Shown here in pieces: positions 1 to 11,400 of a stretch of 64,000 bases of DNA (its first letter is position 1; the number at the start of each line of letters is the position of its first letter). The translations under genes were made by a program, and so were the position numbers. The stretch is from Manihot esculenta (Eukaryota; Streptophyta; Magnoliopsida; Malpighiales; Euphorbiaceae): NCBI RefSeq assembly GCF_001659605.2, contig NC_035170.2, positions 21,901,190-21,965,189 of the forward strand, given 5' to 3'. The notes under the pieces are model-generated. The model saw nothing but the letters and a program-made list of their open reading frames with translations, did not search any database and was not told where the DNA came from.

Positions 1-751
1 CAAAAACCCCAACTACAACACACAAGCAACTCACATTGTTCAAAAACATAACATTTGCTTAAAAACTCATACAACCCTATACATGCCATTCTACCCCATA
101 AAACAACTTAAAACTTACTTAAAACATACAATGAGCTTAAGATCGGCTCTTACCTCTTGAAGATCGAGAGAGAGACGACCTAAACTCGGAGATCCAAGCA
201 AATGAGCTCCTGAGTTCCCAAAGCTCCAAAACTTGTCTTAAATGCTCAAAACTTGCAATGAGAGGTGAAAACTCAAGAAAGATGGAGGAGATTTGGAGAA
301 AGAACACAAGATCTGGGGAGAGGGAGGTCGGAAGCTAGCTGTGGCCGAAAATGGGAGAAAGCTCGCCCATTTCGGCTAAGTGACCCTTTTATAGGTGGCT
401 GGCCAGGCCACGTTCGGGGGCCGAAAGTGCCTCCGCATGCATGCCATGTTCGGCGGCCGAACTTGGGTTTCGGCGGCCGAACCTGGACTTCCCTCACTCA
501 TGCTTTCGGGGGCCTAACGTGCCTCCAAAACGCATGCATGTTCGGCGGCCGAACTTGACTTTCGGCGGCCGAACCTGGGTTTTCCTCCAAAGACTTTTCA
601 TGCAAAAACTCATTTAATTTTCATACTTAAAACCATGAAATACCTTAAAACATTTTATGAAAACATGTTTCTACCCTACTAGAGGCTTCCAACATCCGAG
701 ATTCCACCGGACGGTAGGAATTCCGATACCGGAGTCTAGCCGGGTATTACA
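1..751 (-). repeat. 3' LTR of Gypsy A, partial
   Basis: This is the promoter-bearing part of the LTR of element A, cut at the window's left edge. It matches 7681-8431 with three substitutions and no indels. The end TATTACA at 751 abuts the PPT. It holds the TATA-box region (minus strand, plus-strand CCCTTTTATA at 384-393) and an upstream cluster of TTCGGCGGCCGAA-like near-palindromes at about 410-580. Confidence 0.95.
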
Positions 752-764
752 TTCTCCCCCCCTT
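752..764 (-). other. Polypurine tract of Gypsy A
   Basis: On the minus strand a run AAGGGGGGGAGAA directly precedes the 3' LTR start TGTAATACCC. This is the expected position and composition for the plus-strand DNA primer of reverse transcription. Confidence 0.85.
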
Positions 765-861
765 AAGAACGTTCGTCCCCGAATGTACCTCAACTAGCAC
801 ACATAGCATGGCATAAAACATAACATACATACATAGCACATAAACACATAGAGATCTAACC

Positions 862-3800
862 TTAAAAGAGATGAGGGTACTGCTGGAGCATAGACACCCG
901 TGTCTCCCAAGTGCATTCCTCCAAATTGTGGTGGTTCCACAGGACTTTCACCATCTGGATTTCCTTGTTTCTTAACTTTCTTATCTGGGTGTCTATGATC
1001 CGAACTGGCTGTTCAACATAGGTGAGATCCTCTTGGACCTCCACATCAGGCTCACTAAGAACCTTGCTCGGATCTGACACAAACTTCCTCAACATTGAAA
1101 CATGGAAAACCGGATGGATTCTTTCCATTGAAGCAGGCAAATCCAGCTTGTACGACACATTCCCGATCTTTTGCAAGATTTCAAAGGGTCCGATGTATCG
1201 TGGGGCTAGTTTACCTTTCTTCCCGAAGCGAACCACTCCCTTCATTGGAGACACCTTGAGCAATACAAGATCCCCCTCCTGAAACTCTAACTGTCTTCTG
1301 CGGACGTCTGCATAGCTCTTCTGTCTGCTGGCAGCAGTCTAGATTCTCTCTCTGATTATGGGTACCATCCTGCTGGTGATCTGTACTAGCTCAGGCCCTG
1401 CCAAGGCCTTTTCTCCAACTTCCTCCCAGCAAACAGGTGATCTGCACTTCCTTCCGTACAAAGCTTCATATGGAGCCATCCCGATGCTAGCATGATGGCT
1501 GTTGTTGTAGGCAAACTCCACCAAAGGTAGATGCTGCCTCCAAGAACCGCCAAAGTCCAGCACACACATTCTGAGCATATCCTCGATAGTCTGGATGGTC
1601 CTTTCTGACTGTCCGTCAGTCTGGGGGTGGAAGGCAGTACTGAAATCCAACCTAGTACCCATGGCATTTTGCAGACTCCGCCAAAACCTGGAGGTGAACT
1701 GGGGCTCTCTATCAGACACTATCGAAACAGGAACCCCATGCAGCCTGACGATCTCATCCACATATACCTGCGCCAACTTGTCCACAGAGTAGCCACTCCT
1801 GACAGGAATGAAGTGAGCAGATTTGGTGAGTCTGTCCACAATCACCCATATGGAGTCCACTCTGTTGGACGCCGCCGGTAACCCCACTACGAAGTCCATA
1901 GCTATATTTTCCCATTTCCACTCTGGAATAGGTAGCGGGTTAAGCATTCCAGCCGGCTTCTGATGTTCCAGCTTCACCCTCTGACACACTTCGCAGGCTG
2001 ACACGAACTGTGCCACTTCTTTCTTCATCGCTGGCCACCAATAAACTTTCTTTAGATCTTGATACATCTTGGTGGCTCCGGGGTGAATGCTGTATCTTGC
2101 ATTATGAGCCTCCCTCATAATGTCTCCTTTTAGCCCTATGTCATCTGGTACACATAGTCTGCTCCCATAGCGGAGGATCCCCTTACTGTCGAATCTGAAC
2201 TCACTATCATTGCCTGACTGAACAGTCCTGGCAATCTTCACTAACTCCGGGTCCTCATGCTGTTTCTGAGCCACCTGCTCCAGAAACACGGGTGCCACTC
2301 TCATCTGGGCCACCAAGGCACCTGTACCAGACAACTCCATCTGTAGACCTTCCTCAATGAGCTTGTAAAACTCCTTCACCACTGGTCTCCTCTCTGCCGT
2401 GATGTGGGATAGACTGCCTAGTGACTTTCGGCTTAGGGCGTCTGCCACGACATTCGCCTTACCCGGATGATACTGAATCTTGCAATCATAGTCACTCAGC
2501 AGCTCCACCCATCTCCTCTGCCTCAGATTCAGATCCCTCTGACTCAAGATGTACTGCAGGCTTTTATGATCTGTGAAGATCTCACATTTCACCCCATAGA
2601 GGTAGTGCCTCCACATCTTGAGTGCAAAGATTACTGCTGCCATCTCCAGGTCATGTGTGGGGTAATTCAACTCATGCTTCTTCAGCTGCCTAGAGGCATA
2701 AGTGATCACCCTCTCCTTCTGCATTAGTACACAACCCAGTCCCACACGGGATGCATCACAAAAGACCGTAAAGTCCTCATCACTAGATGGCAGAGCTAAA
2801 ACTGGTGCTGAAGTCAACCTCTTCTTAAGCTCTTCAAAACTCTCTTCGCACTGGTCGGTCCACAGAAACTTCTGATTCTTCCTGGTTAGTCTGGTCAGAG
2901 GAGCTGCTATCTTTGAGAAGTCCTGAACGAACCTCCTGTAGTAACCTGCCAAACCCAAGAAACTCCTGATCTCCGTCACTGAAGTGGGTCTAGGCCAGTT
3001 AGCCACAGTTTCTGTCTTCTTGGGGTCCACCTCAATCCCATTCTCTGACACTACATGCCCCAAGAACGAAATGTTCCTCAGCCAGAATTCACATTTAGAG
3101 AACTTGGCATACAAGCCATGTTCCCTCAAAGTCTGCAAGACCAACCGCAGATGATGGGCATGCTCCTCTGCATTTCTGGAATACACTAAGATATCATCTA
3201 TGAAGACAATAACAAAGTGATCCAGGTACTGGCTAAACACTCTGTTCATGAGATCCATGAATGCTGCAGGGGCGTTTGTTAACCCGAACGGCATTACAAG
3301 GAACTCAAAATGCCCATATCTGGTCCTGAAAGCTGTCTTCGGCACATCTTCATCCCTTATCCTTAGCTGATGGTACCCCGATCTTAGATCTATTTTGGAG
3401 AAACAACCCACTCCTGCTAGCTGGTCGAATAGATCATCTATCCTTGGCAGAGGGTACCTATTCTTGGTAGTGACTTTGTTCAACTGCCTGTAGTCGATAC
3501 AAAGTCTAAGGGATCCATCCTTCTTCCTCACAAACAAGACCGGAGCACCCCAAGGTGAGGTACTCTGTCGGATGAAACCCTTTTCTACCAGCTCTTGCAA
3601 CTGCTCTTTCAACTCCTTTAACTCGGCCGGGGCCATCCTGTAGGGAGGGATAGAGATCGGTCTAGTTCCAGGCACCAACTCTATCTCGAACTCTATCTCC
3701 CTAGCAGGTGGTAAACCTGGAAGCTCATCTGGAAAGACATCCTGAAACTCTCTGACAACTGGCACCGAGGTCGGCTCCCTGACCTGACTGTCTAGCTCTC

Positions 3801-4428
3801 TCACATGAGCTAAGTACCCCTGACATCCCTTCCTAAGCAACCTACGAGCCTGAAGAGCTGATATCAGACCTCTAGGTGTGCCCCTCATGTCTCCTCTGAA
3901 GACGACCTCTGACCCGTTCTGATCTCTGAACCTGACTACCTTGTCCCTGCAGTCCAAGGTAGCACCATGGGTAGATAGCCAATCCATCCCTAGAATGACG
4001 TCAAAATCTGTCAAATCTAGAACCACAAGGTCGGCGGAGAGGCATCTTCCCTCAACAAAAACTGGACTGTACTGGCAGACTGACACTGCCACTGACGGGT
4101 CACACTTGGGTCCACTGACCCATAGGGGACACTCTAACCCAGAGACTATCAGACCCAACCTCTCAACGGCTCTCGGAGCAATAAATGAATGAGATGCACC
4201 CGGGTCCATTAATGCATACACATCAGAACACCCAATGACGAGATTACCTGACACCACGGTGTTGGATGTGTTAGCCTCCTGGTGTGTCATGGTGAAGATC
4301 CTGGCTGGAGCTGATGGACCTTCACCTCGGGAACCAGAAGAAGAGGCTGCCCCTCTCCCTCTACCTCTGCCACTGCCCTGAGTTGTGGCTGGAACTGCTG
4401 GCTGTGCCACACTACCAGAAGCTGTCTG
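862..4428 (-). pseudogene. pol: Gypsy A pol (protease, RT, RNase H, integrase, chromodomain), two stops
   Basis: Continues the gag frame after a TAG at 4429-4431. Domains in order: aspartic protease ([10 protein letters not shown] near 4200; Pro replaces the usual Ser of DSGA), reverse transcriptase with an intact FIDDILVYS catalytic box near 3200, RNase H, integrase with zinc finger and core (IAMDF for the first Asp near 1900, VSDRE for the second, QSERT for the Glu), and a chromodomain tail ending QQYPHLF. A TAG at 1339-1341, where element C has AAG, cuts off the chromodomain part (862-1338), which remains open. The usual Gly after VSDR is Glu here. Both lesions are single substitutions and there are no frameshifts, so the copy is young but cannot make a full Gag-Pol. 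Confidence 0.9.
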
Positions 4429-5841
4429 CTAGGACTGGCCCATAAAAGGCGCTCTAGGACACTCCCGAGCTATGTGTCCCTCCTGTCCACATCTGAAACA
4501 TGTATTAGTCCCAGCTCGACACACTCCCCTGTGCGGTCTTCCACATCTCTGGCATTCTGTACCATCTGAGCCTGAGCTCGAGCCACCGCCAAATCCCAGA
4601 CCGGATTTCAACTTGTTCCAAAACTTATTCTTCTTCGGCTTCCTGGTGGTGTTATCCCACCTCTTCTTACCTGAGCTCTGAGAAGAGAGACCTGGCCCTC
4701 CTCTGCCTGGGGTCTTAACCCCTGAAGACTGGGTCACTGACTGCTTCACTGACCCCTCAACTATAGCACTTGCTTCCATTCTTCGAGCCATATCCACCAC
4801 AGTGTGGAAACTTTCTCTCTCAGCTGACTGAATTAACGAGGAGTACCTGGAATGCAGCTTCATAACATACCTCTTGGCTTTCTTCGTATCTGTATCTAGA
4901 GCTTGCCCTGAAAAAGGCAATAGCTCCAAGAATTTATCCGTGAACTCCTCTACACCCATGTGCTCTGACTGCCTCAGTTGCTCAAACTCAATCATCTTCA
5001 GTTCTCTGGAACTGTCTGGAAAAGCCCATCCAGCGAACTCATTCGCAAATTCTTCCCATGTCATACCGTCTAGTCTCGGGTCCACATAACACTTGAACCA
5101 TTCCCGTGCCTTCTTGCACTTTAAAGTGAACCCTGCCATCTGAATGGCCCTGCTGTCACTTGCCCCTAGCTCATCAGTTATTGTCTTCACCACTCTCAGA
5201 TACTTAAAGGGGTCATCCCCTGACTTGTATTTGGGAGCATCCAGCTTGAGGTAATCTGTCATCTTTACTTTGCTCCCATCGGCTGAGCTAGGTCTGGGAG
5301 GTTGAGTAACTGGGGCTGCTGGTTCTGTAGGTGGTGGAGGTGGAGGTGCAGCATTCCCCGAGGTGGGGTTTGCCGGGTTTGGATAGAAGGGTGAGGGTGG
5401 ATAAGCTGGGTACTGTGTGTAAGGTGGATAGAAAGGTGGATAAGGCATGTAGGTAGGGTAGGGGTTAAAGCTGGAGTAATCCGATGTACCTCCCATCGGA
5501 TACCCTGAACCCTGTGGGAAGGGTGGATAATGGGGTGGAAAACCATACCCCGAGGCCTGAACGCCTCCCTGTGACTCCCCTGTCCCTTCTTCCTCCATGC
5601 TCACATCCAGGTTCCCATCCCTCCTCTGATCCTCTTCCATAACCTCCCTCACATCTGAAGAACTTCCTCCTCTATCTGTCCCCCTTCTGCTAGCATCAAA
5701 AGACCTTCTAGGGTCCCTTGACACTCTTTCTCTGTTGGCTCTACAAGACATTGCCCTAGGCAATGTAGGAGGACGGGCGCTCGTGCCCTCATCCTCAGGT
5801 GGTACTCCAGTCAATCTTGCCGATCGACGGGTTCCTCTCAT
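4429..5841 (-). CDS. gag: Gypsy A Gag polyprotein
   Basis: Structural protein that forms the virus-like particle and binds the element RNA. The start is placed at the ATG at 5841 ([15 protein letters not shown]) because the same start is conserved in elements B and C, although the frame is open to 5874. The N-terminal third is Pro/Tyr-rich (repeated [13 protein letters not shown] stretches). A retrotransposon Gag domain follows (around [11 protein letters not shown] and [16 protein letters not shown]). A basic linker then leads to two Cys clusters: [12 protein letters not shown] and the CX2CX4HX4C zinc knuckle [14 protein letters not shown]. The terminal TAG (4429-4431) stands where related copies have CAG, so Gag is separated from Pol by a nonsense change. 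Confidence 0.9.
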   Translation of the reverse strand: MRGTRRSARLTGVPPEDEGTSARPPTLPRAMSCRANRERVSRDPRRSFDASRRGTDRGGSSSDVREVMEEDQRRDGNLDVSMEEEGTGESQGGVQASGYGFPPHYPPFPQGSGYPMGGTSDYSSFNPYPTYMPYPPFYPPYTQYPAYPPSPFYPNPANPTSGNAAPPPPPPTEPAAPVTQPPRPSSADGSKVKMTDYLKLDAPKYKSGDDPFKYLRVVKTITDELGASDSRAIQMAGFTLKCKKAREWFKCYVDPRLDGMTWEEFANEFAGWAFPDSSRELKMIEFEQLRQSEHMGVEEFTDKFLELLPFSGQALDTDTKKAKRYVMKLHSRYSSLIQSAERESFHTVVDMARRMEASAIVEGSVKQSVTQSSGVKTPGRGGPGLSSQSSGKKRWDNTTRKPKKNKFWNKLKSGLGFGGGSSSGSDGTECQRCGRPHRGVCRAGTNTCFRCGQEGHIARECPRAPFMGQS

Positions 5842-6111
5842 CCTATTTTCTGAAAAATAGTACACATCATACAAACATTAGCATCATATGGTTCATGTGG
5901 GCACACATGAACCCTCATCACATATACATCATTCATATCATAGCATCAATGCACATGTATATAATCATGGCATTTCACATCATCATACAAGACAAGACTC
6001 CACATCCTATCCTAGTGGACATGATCTTCCTATTGTGCTTGACCTTCTATAACATCTATGAGCCCGACACTCTAGGTTCGACCATATGAACCTAGGGCTC
6101 TGATACCATTC
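5842..6111 (-). promoter_or_regulatory. Leader between Gypsy A 5' LTR and gag, with PBS
   Basis: Holds the initiator-Met PBS TGGTATCAGAGC (minus strand, 6097-6108), three bases inside the LTR boundary. A pyrimidine-rich TTTTTCAG (minus strand) ends at 5850, eight bases before the gag ATG, and looks like a splice acceptor. No gene is seen in this stretch. Confidence 0.75.
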
Positions 6112-8431
6112 TGTAACGACCCGAAAATCGGACCGCTACCGGCGCTAGGATTCAGATCGGCATAAGGCCGCCGGGAACCGTAGCAAGCCTGACATATAAC
6201 CTGTAAACCTGTTCAATCCCATACATGATCATACATAACATAAACCTGTAGTCTCTCTCATATATCAACCAAGCATAACCTGTACATAAACATAAACGTG
6301 AACATAAACCTCCACTGGAGTCCTCATCAAATGCTCCAATGGGGTATCTCATCATACATAAACTTGGTTGAATCATAAACATTATAAACATATCTATAGA
6401 TCATGTATCAAAAGGGATAACAATACTCATAGGGTCAAGCACATCTATAACCTCAAAATACCTCATTACATAACATACTGTAATCTCTTTCATTACATCA
6501 TAGTACAATTGTCATGTCCACAATCTAACTATTACATAAACATACTTCAAAACTCTGGCTAACCTCCTGGTCTACCCTGTACCTGCACATTTGGGGTTAG
6601 GGGAGAGGGGTGAGCTACAAAGCCCAGTGAGCAGAATAGAGAAATCATATATTAAAATTTCATGCTATTATGTAATGCAACACATCACAACTAATCACAT
6701 CTCGGATGGTATTGTCACCAATAGTCCTCTACATAGTCCAACTGTGCCGGGACGTAGAATGGGTACAACCGGTCTTTCTCTTATCATAACATATCATAAC
6801 ATACCAATGTGCCAGGGACGTAGAATGGGTACAACCTGGACTTTCTCTTACATCGTGCCAGGGACGTAGAATGGGTACAACCTGGACTTCCATACCATAT
6901 CATTCCGTAACATCATCATACCATATGAGGACTAAAGGATCATCCAATAACCAATCCACATCAACATCATAAATGCAATGCAACATATTCGTGAATACTA
7001 ATGCAAACAACCTACTATATCTCATGGCATTCATGATGCATGGATCATGCTCAAAATTCATATTTCATTTATTTTAAAACTTAAAGTTTATTCCACTCAC
7101 CTCTGGCTAGCTCTGACAAACTCTGTAGCAGCTGGCTCACTGCTGGGGTCCTCGGTTCCTCAGGTCCGAACCTACACAGGTGGACTCCAATGAGGGACCA
7201 AACACACATAAACATAACTCTAATATACTCCCCAAAAATCCCCTAAAACATCATAAAATAACTATATAAAAACATGCAAGAAATGGCTAGACAGGGCACT
7301 TTCGGCGGCAGGTTCGGCGGCTGAAAGTCCCTTCAGAGCCGAAAGTCAGGCAGGTTCGGCGGCACCTTCGGTGGCCGAAACTCCCAGACAGAGGCGAAAC
7401 TCATGCATGTTCGGCGGCACCTTCGGCGGCCGAAAGTCCCAGACAGAGACGAAAGTCTCTTTTCGGGGGCAACTTCGGCAGCCGAAAGGCCTGCCTCCTC
7501 AGCCATGTTCGGCGGCCGAAAGTCCCTTCGGCTGCCGAACCTGGTTTCTGCCAAAGGGCAGAAACTTGGCTCCCTTATGCATTTGTGCCTCCAAAACTAA
7601 CCAATCATGCATAAACCTATTCTACAACATTCTCAAGCATTCACAAGCAAACATACAAGCTCCTAGGGGCATCAAACCAACAAAAACCCCAACTACAACA
7701 CACAAGCAACTCACATTGTTCAAAAACATAACATTTGCTTAAAAACTCATACAACCCTATACATGCCATTCTACCCCATAAAACAACTTAAAACTTACTT
7801 AAAACATACAATGAGCTTAAGATCGGCTCTTACCTCTTGAAGATCGAGAGAGAGACGACCTAAACTCGGAGATCCAAGCAAATGAGCTCCTGAGTTCCCA
7901 AAGCTCCAAAACTTGTCTTAAATGCTCAAAACTTGCAATGAGAGGTGAAAACTCAAGAAAGATGGAGGAGATTTGGAGAAAGAACACAAGATCTGGGGAG
8001 AGGGAGGTCGGAAGCTAGCTGTGGCCGAAAATGGGAGAAAGCTCGCCCATTTCGGCTAAGTGACCCTTTTATAGGTGGCTGGCCAGGCCACGTTCGGGGG
8101 CCGAAAGTGCCTCCGCATGCATGCCATGTTCGGCGGCCGAACTTGGGTTTCGGCGGCCGAACCTGGACTTCCCTCACTCATGCTTTCGGGGGCCTAACGT
8201 GCCTCCAAAACGCATGCATGTTCGGCGGCCGAACTTGACTTTCGGCGGCCGAACCTGGGTTTTCCTCCAAAGACTTTTCATGCAAAAACTTATTTAATTT
8301 TCATACTTAAAACCATGAAATACCTTAAAAAATTTTATGAAAACATGTTTCTACCCTACTAGAGGCTTCCGACATCCGAGATTCCACCGGACGGTAGGAA
8401 TTCCGATACCGGAGTCTAGCCGGGTATTACA
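6112..8431 (-). repeat. 5' LTR of Gypsy A (2320 bp)
   Basis: Bounded by TGTAACGACC at 6112 and TATTACA at 8431, which is TG...CA on the minus strand. The TATA box is TATAAAAGGG at 8064-8073 (minus). Upstream of it (8090-8262) lie about six TTCGG(CGG)CCGAA-like near-palindromes. A second cluster lies downstream at about 7295-7545. A splice-donor-like AGAG/GTAAGA is at 7833 and an acceptor-like TGTGCAG ends at 6583. A variable minisatellite is at 6744-6890. Open frames on both strands (for example 7371-7742) arise from the GC-rich repeats and look non-genic. Confidence 0.92.
6744..6890 (-). repeat. LTR minisatellite of Gypsy A (three units)
   Basis: Three copies of a unit containing GTGCCAGGGACGTAGAATGG start near 6744, 6809 and 6855, spaced 65 and 46 bp. 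Other LTRs of the superfamily carry a different or diverged unit at the same place. Confidence 0.8.
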
Positions 8432-11400
8432 GAGGATAATATGAGGAGTAAGTGTGGGGGGAGATATGGTTAGAATAGAAATAGAAGTGTTTTTGTGATT
8501 GATAAGATTGATTGGTTCTGGATATATTTTTGCTGTGTTATTTTTAATTCTTCTCTGCGTTTTTGCTGTTTGAGCTAGAGGCTTGCCCAAACCTATAAAC
8601 ACTTAAAATGTTTTTATGATTTTCAGCAGTTTCTTAACACTTGCACTTGTTAAATTATTTCTCAAATTTAATTTTTTATGACTTCCAGTATTAGTATCAT
8701 TTTATTCAAAAAATAAAAAAATAAAAATAAAAAATAAAAAAAAAATTTTACAGCTCCTTACTTGCCATGAGAAATTGATATATCCTTTATCATAGAATTC
8801 AAGTTCTGGCTTAAATAAAATAAATTCATTATTGTTCATTTTGTTGGTTTTATTTTTAAGACATATTTTAAAAACTCATGAAATATGGTCCTTATTAAAA
8901 AGAAAATGATAATGAATGCATGTTATTTTAAATGAGTTGTTGCCCTTTGTTGAGAATGATTTAAAATACATTATTTAAACTATGTGTTTATGTGAAAATT
9001 AAGGGATGTCATGAAATCTTAAAAAAAAGAAATTGAAAAAGAAAAAGTAAAATTAAAAGCACTCCTATGACACACTCATCTAGTTGCTTGATTAATTGGT
9101 TACCAACCCGATGGTCCAAGTAGTGCGGTACTTGGTAACCCCTTAAGGCGATTTCGTACGAAAAAATCAGTGTTTGGGAGAGTATCACTCCTTTATGGGT
9201 CATTTAAACACTCGCCCCATACCTTTTAATCTGGTGACCATGAGTGGAGCTAGTAGCCACCTGAGCTGAATAACCTGAGGCAAATGACTTAATAACCATT
9301 TATTTTACATTCACTTTATCGGTTTCAGGTAAGATATAGTAGAAAGTGTAAGAAAATAATAAACCCCCAAATCTTTAAATTTTTTATGGTCTAATCAAAA
9401 GTTCCTAAGAATCTATTTTTTCAAAAGGGCATTTTAATATTATATGGCATTCTAATATTTTATGTGCTTGAAATTGAATTGAGGATCAACTTTATATCTT
9501 GAGAAACACACTTTAAACATGAAATTTGTTGAAGTGAACTTTGGTGAAATTAAGTTATTTCTGCTATCATCCTATTGCATGACAATTTGATTCTTTATTT
9601 TGGACAAATTAAATTTGAGAATGGTTGAGGACAGAGCTGTGTTTTATTATTAGATTTGAATTTTTATGCTTGAGAACAAGTAAAAGTATAAGTGTGGTGG
9701 AATTCGGTTACCACGTTTTTCTTATTAAATTCCATGTCATTCGATGATGGGTTAGATAAACATCTACTCATTTTAATCGGCAGCACTTAGATTCATCGCT
9801 CAACAGCTGCATGTGCATGCATGTTCTTTAGCTCATATGCCCTTGAGGAGGGTAGAAGAAATAATCATTATAAAAATTACTCATTTTTTTTAATATAAAG
9901 TTATGATATAATCACATGTTCAGATAATGTTAATGGATATCTAATTATTAAATTAAATAGAAATTAATTGCGCAAATTAAATAGAATGAGAAGTAAAGCA
10001 TTCACCTTTTGCCAGCCGCTATCGTAATGGAATAAAAGTGATTATTGCGCGCATCGTTGCTGATTAATCACTCAATTTGCTGTTCTAAACTTTAAGGAAA
10101 TTAAAGCTAAATCCTAATTAAGAAGCTGGCGGGAATGTCCTCCTCAAGTATCGTGATGAAGATGCATGCATCTTTGTCTTTAAGGTTGTCATAATATAGG
10201 TTAATTTTAGTCTTGTACTTTGAGGCAGACATGTCAGAACATGATTCGTCCAAAGTCTTTAATAACACAATCATCACTTGATCGAAAATGGAGTTCATGA
10301 ATGTCAGAAGAAAATCTACCTTATCCCAACATCTGGATCCAAATCCTCCACATTTTATTAACACTAGCATTAACAACTAATTAACAAGTGAACTTGAATA
10401 ATATTAATTATAAATGGGTCTCCTGTTTAGAAACATGCACGGGCTGATACATAACCACCATGAAACCTAGGGTTTATATATGTAGAAATGCCATGTTTTT
10501 TGAGCTGGAATGAAATCTATTTCAAATTATGTATGCATTGAATTTGGAAAGTGGGGAGGAATAATCCAGGGTGTTTTGATCAGATGAGGGTGTGATGAAC
10601 GGTGGTGGGTTTTAGAGAGGGTTGGGTGGTGGTGAAAGAATCATGTGGTTGCATGTGCATTGAGCTGGAGAACATGCCCAAAGCAAGAAGCAAACACCCT
10701 TCTGTACGCGTGGCTCTTCCTAATTCATTTATCCCCATTCCCTTGGAGTCCTCTGAAATTGTGCTGTGGACCCTACCTTTCCCCCTTTTTTTTTCTAAGT
10801 TGTATTATCCTCATTGGCTACCAACTCTATACCCCAAACACCATATAAATTCATGTCCTCAATTCTTGTATCTACGACTACGTGCTTCCTTATCCTAAGG
10901 TCTTCTCTAGGCAACCAAACATTTGGAAGGTGTGCTTAAAATTCTCAGGAATAAGGAGAAGCTAGTTCCATAATTTTTATTTGGAATTTGATTTTGGACA
11001 TATTTTTAAGTGGACATTAAAAAAAAGAATGAAAAGAGACTGAATTAAAAGATTTTAGGACTGAGAGGTTACAGCCTTGGGCAAGTCTGTAGCTCAATGC
11101 AATGGAAAGCCACCTCAGCCCGATTTCGCCACCTAACCAAGAATAAGATCAGCTTCAAGTTGGATCAAATACAATCTGATTAGGATAGAGATAAGATAGG
11201 AGCAGTAGAGTTTATTTTAAATTATTAAATTTTATCTTCTTTTGTCTATAAAAACTCCTAGAATTAAACCTAGGCATGATATATTTTTTTCCTCTCTCCC
11301 TCCTCCTCTCTTGGTGTTGTCGCCCCCCTTTCTTCTTCTCCATCTTCTTCTTTTTTTTTCTTCTTTTTCTTTAACTTTTGCAATTTTATTATGGCACTTA

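Larger units (their letters stand above)
1..8431 (-). mobile_element. Ty3/Gypsy retrotransposon A (chromovirus, Tekay/Del-like), left end cut by window
   Basis: LTR retrotransposon read on the minus strand. Its 5' LTR is 6112-8431 and its 3' LTR is truncated by the window at 1-751. Position n in 1-751 matches n+7680 in the other LTR with only three substitutions seen by eye (at 611, 651 and 691), so the insertion is recent. The initiator-Met-type PBS is at 6097-6108 and the purine-rich PPT (minus strand) at 752-764. Gag-pol lies between them in one frame but carries two stop codons. The right flank starts GAGGA at 8432; its target-site duplicate would lie left of the window. The chromodomain at the Pol C terminus places it among chromoviruses; the Tekay/Del assignment is inferred from architecture. 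Confidence 0.95.

Noticed and set aside
265..558. 97-aa frame repeated identically at 7945-8238
   Set aside because: It is in the two LTR copies of Gypsy A across the promoter and near-palindrome cluster; the identity reflects LTR identity, not gene conservation.
5265..5546. His/Pro/Thr-rich frame antisense-like within the gag region, with counterparts at 19894-20130 and 26942-27223
   Set aside because: It is an alternate-frame shadow of the Pro/Tyr-rich part of Gag.
9098..9140. 9-bp inverted repeat with a 25-bp loop as a possible terminator or small RNA hairpin
   Set aside because: Too short and isolated in a plant intergenic region; recorded only in the region note.
10602..10898. 98-aa frame in intergenic DNA, with an overlapping 67-aa frame
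   Set aside because: No domain, low-complexity hydrophobic end, no clear gene signals; likely chance.
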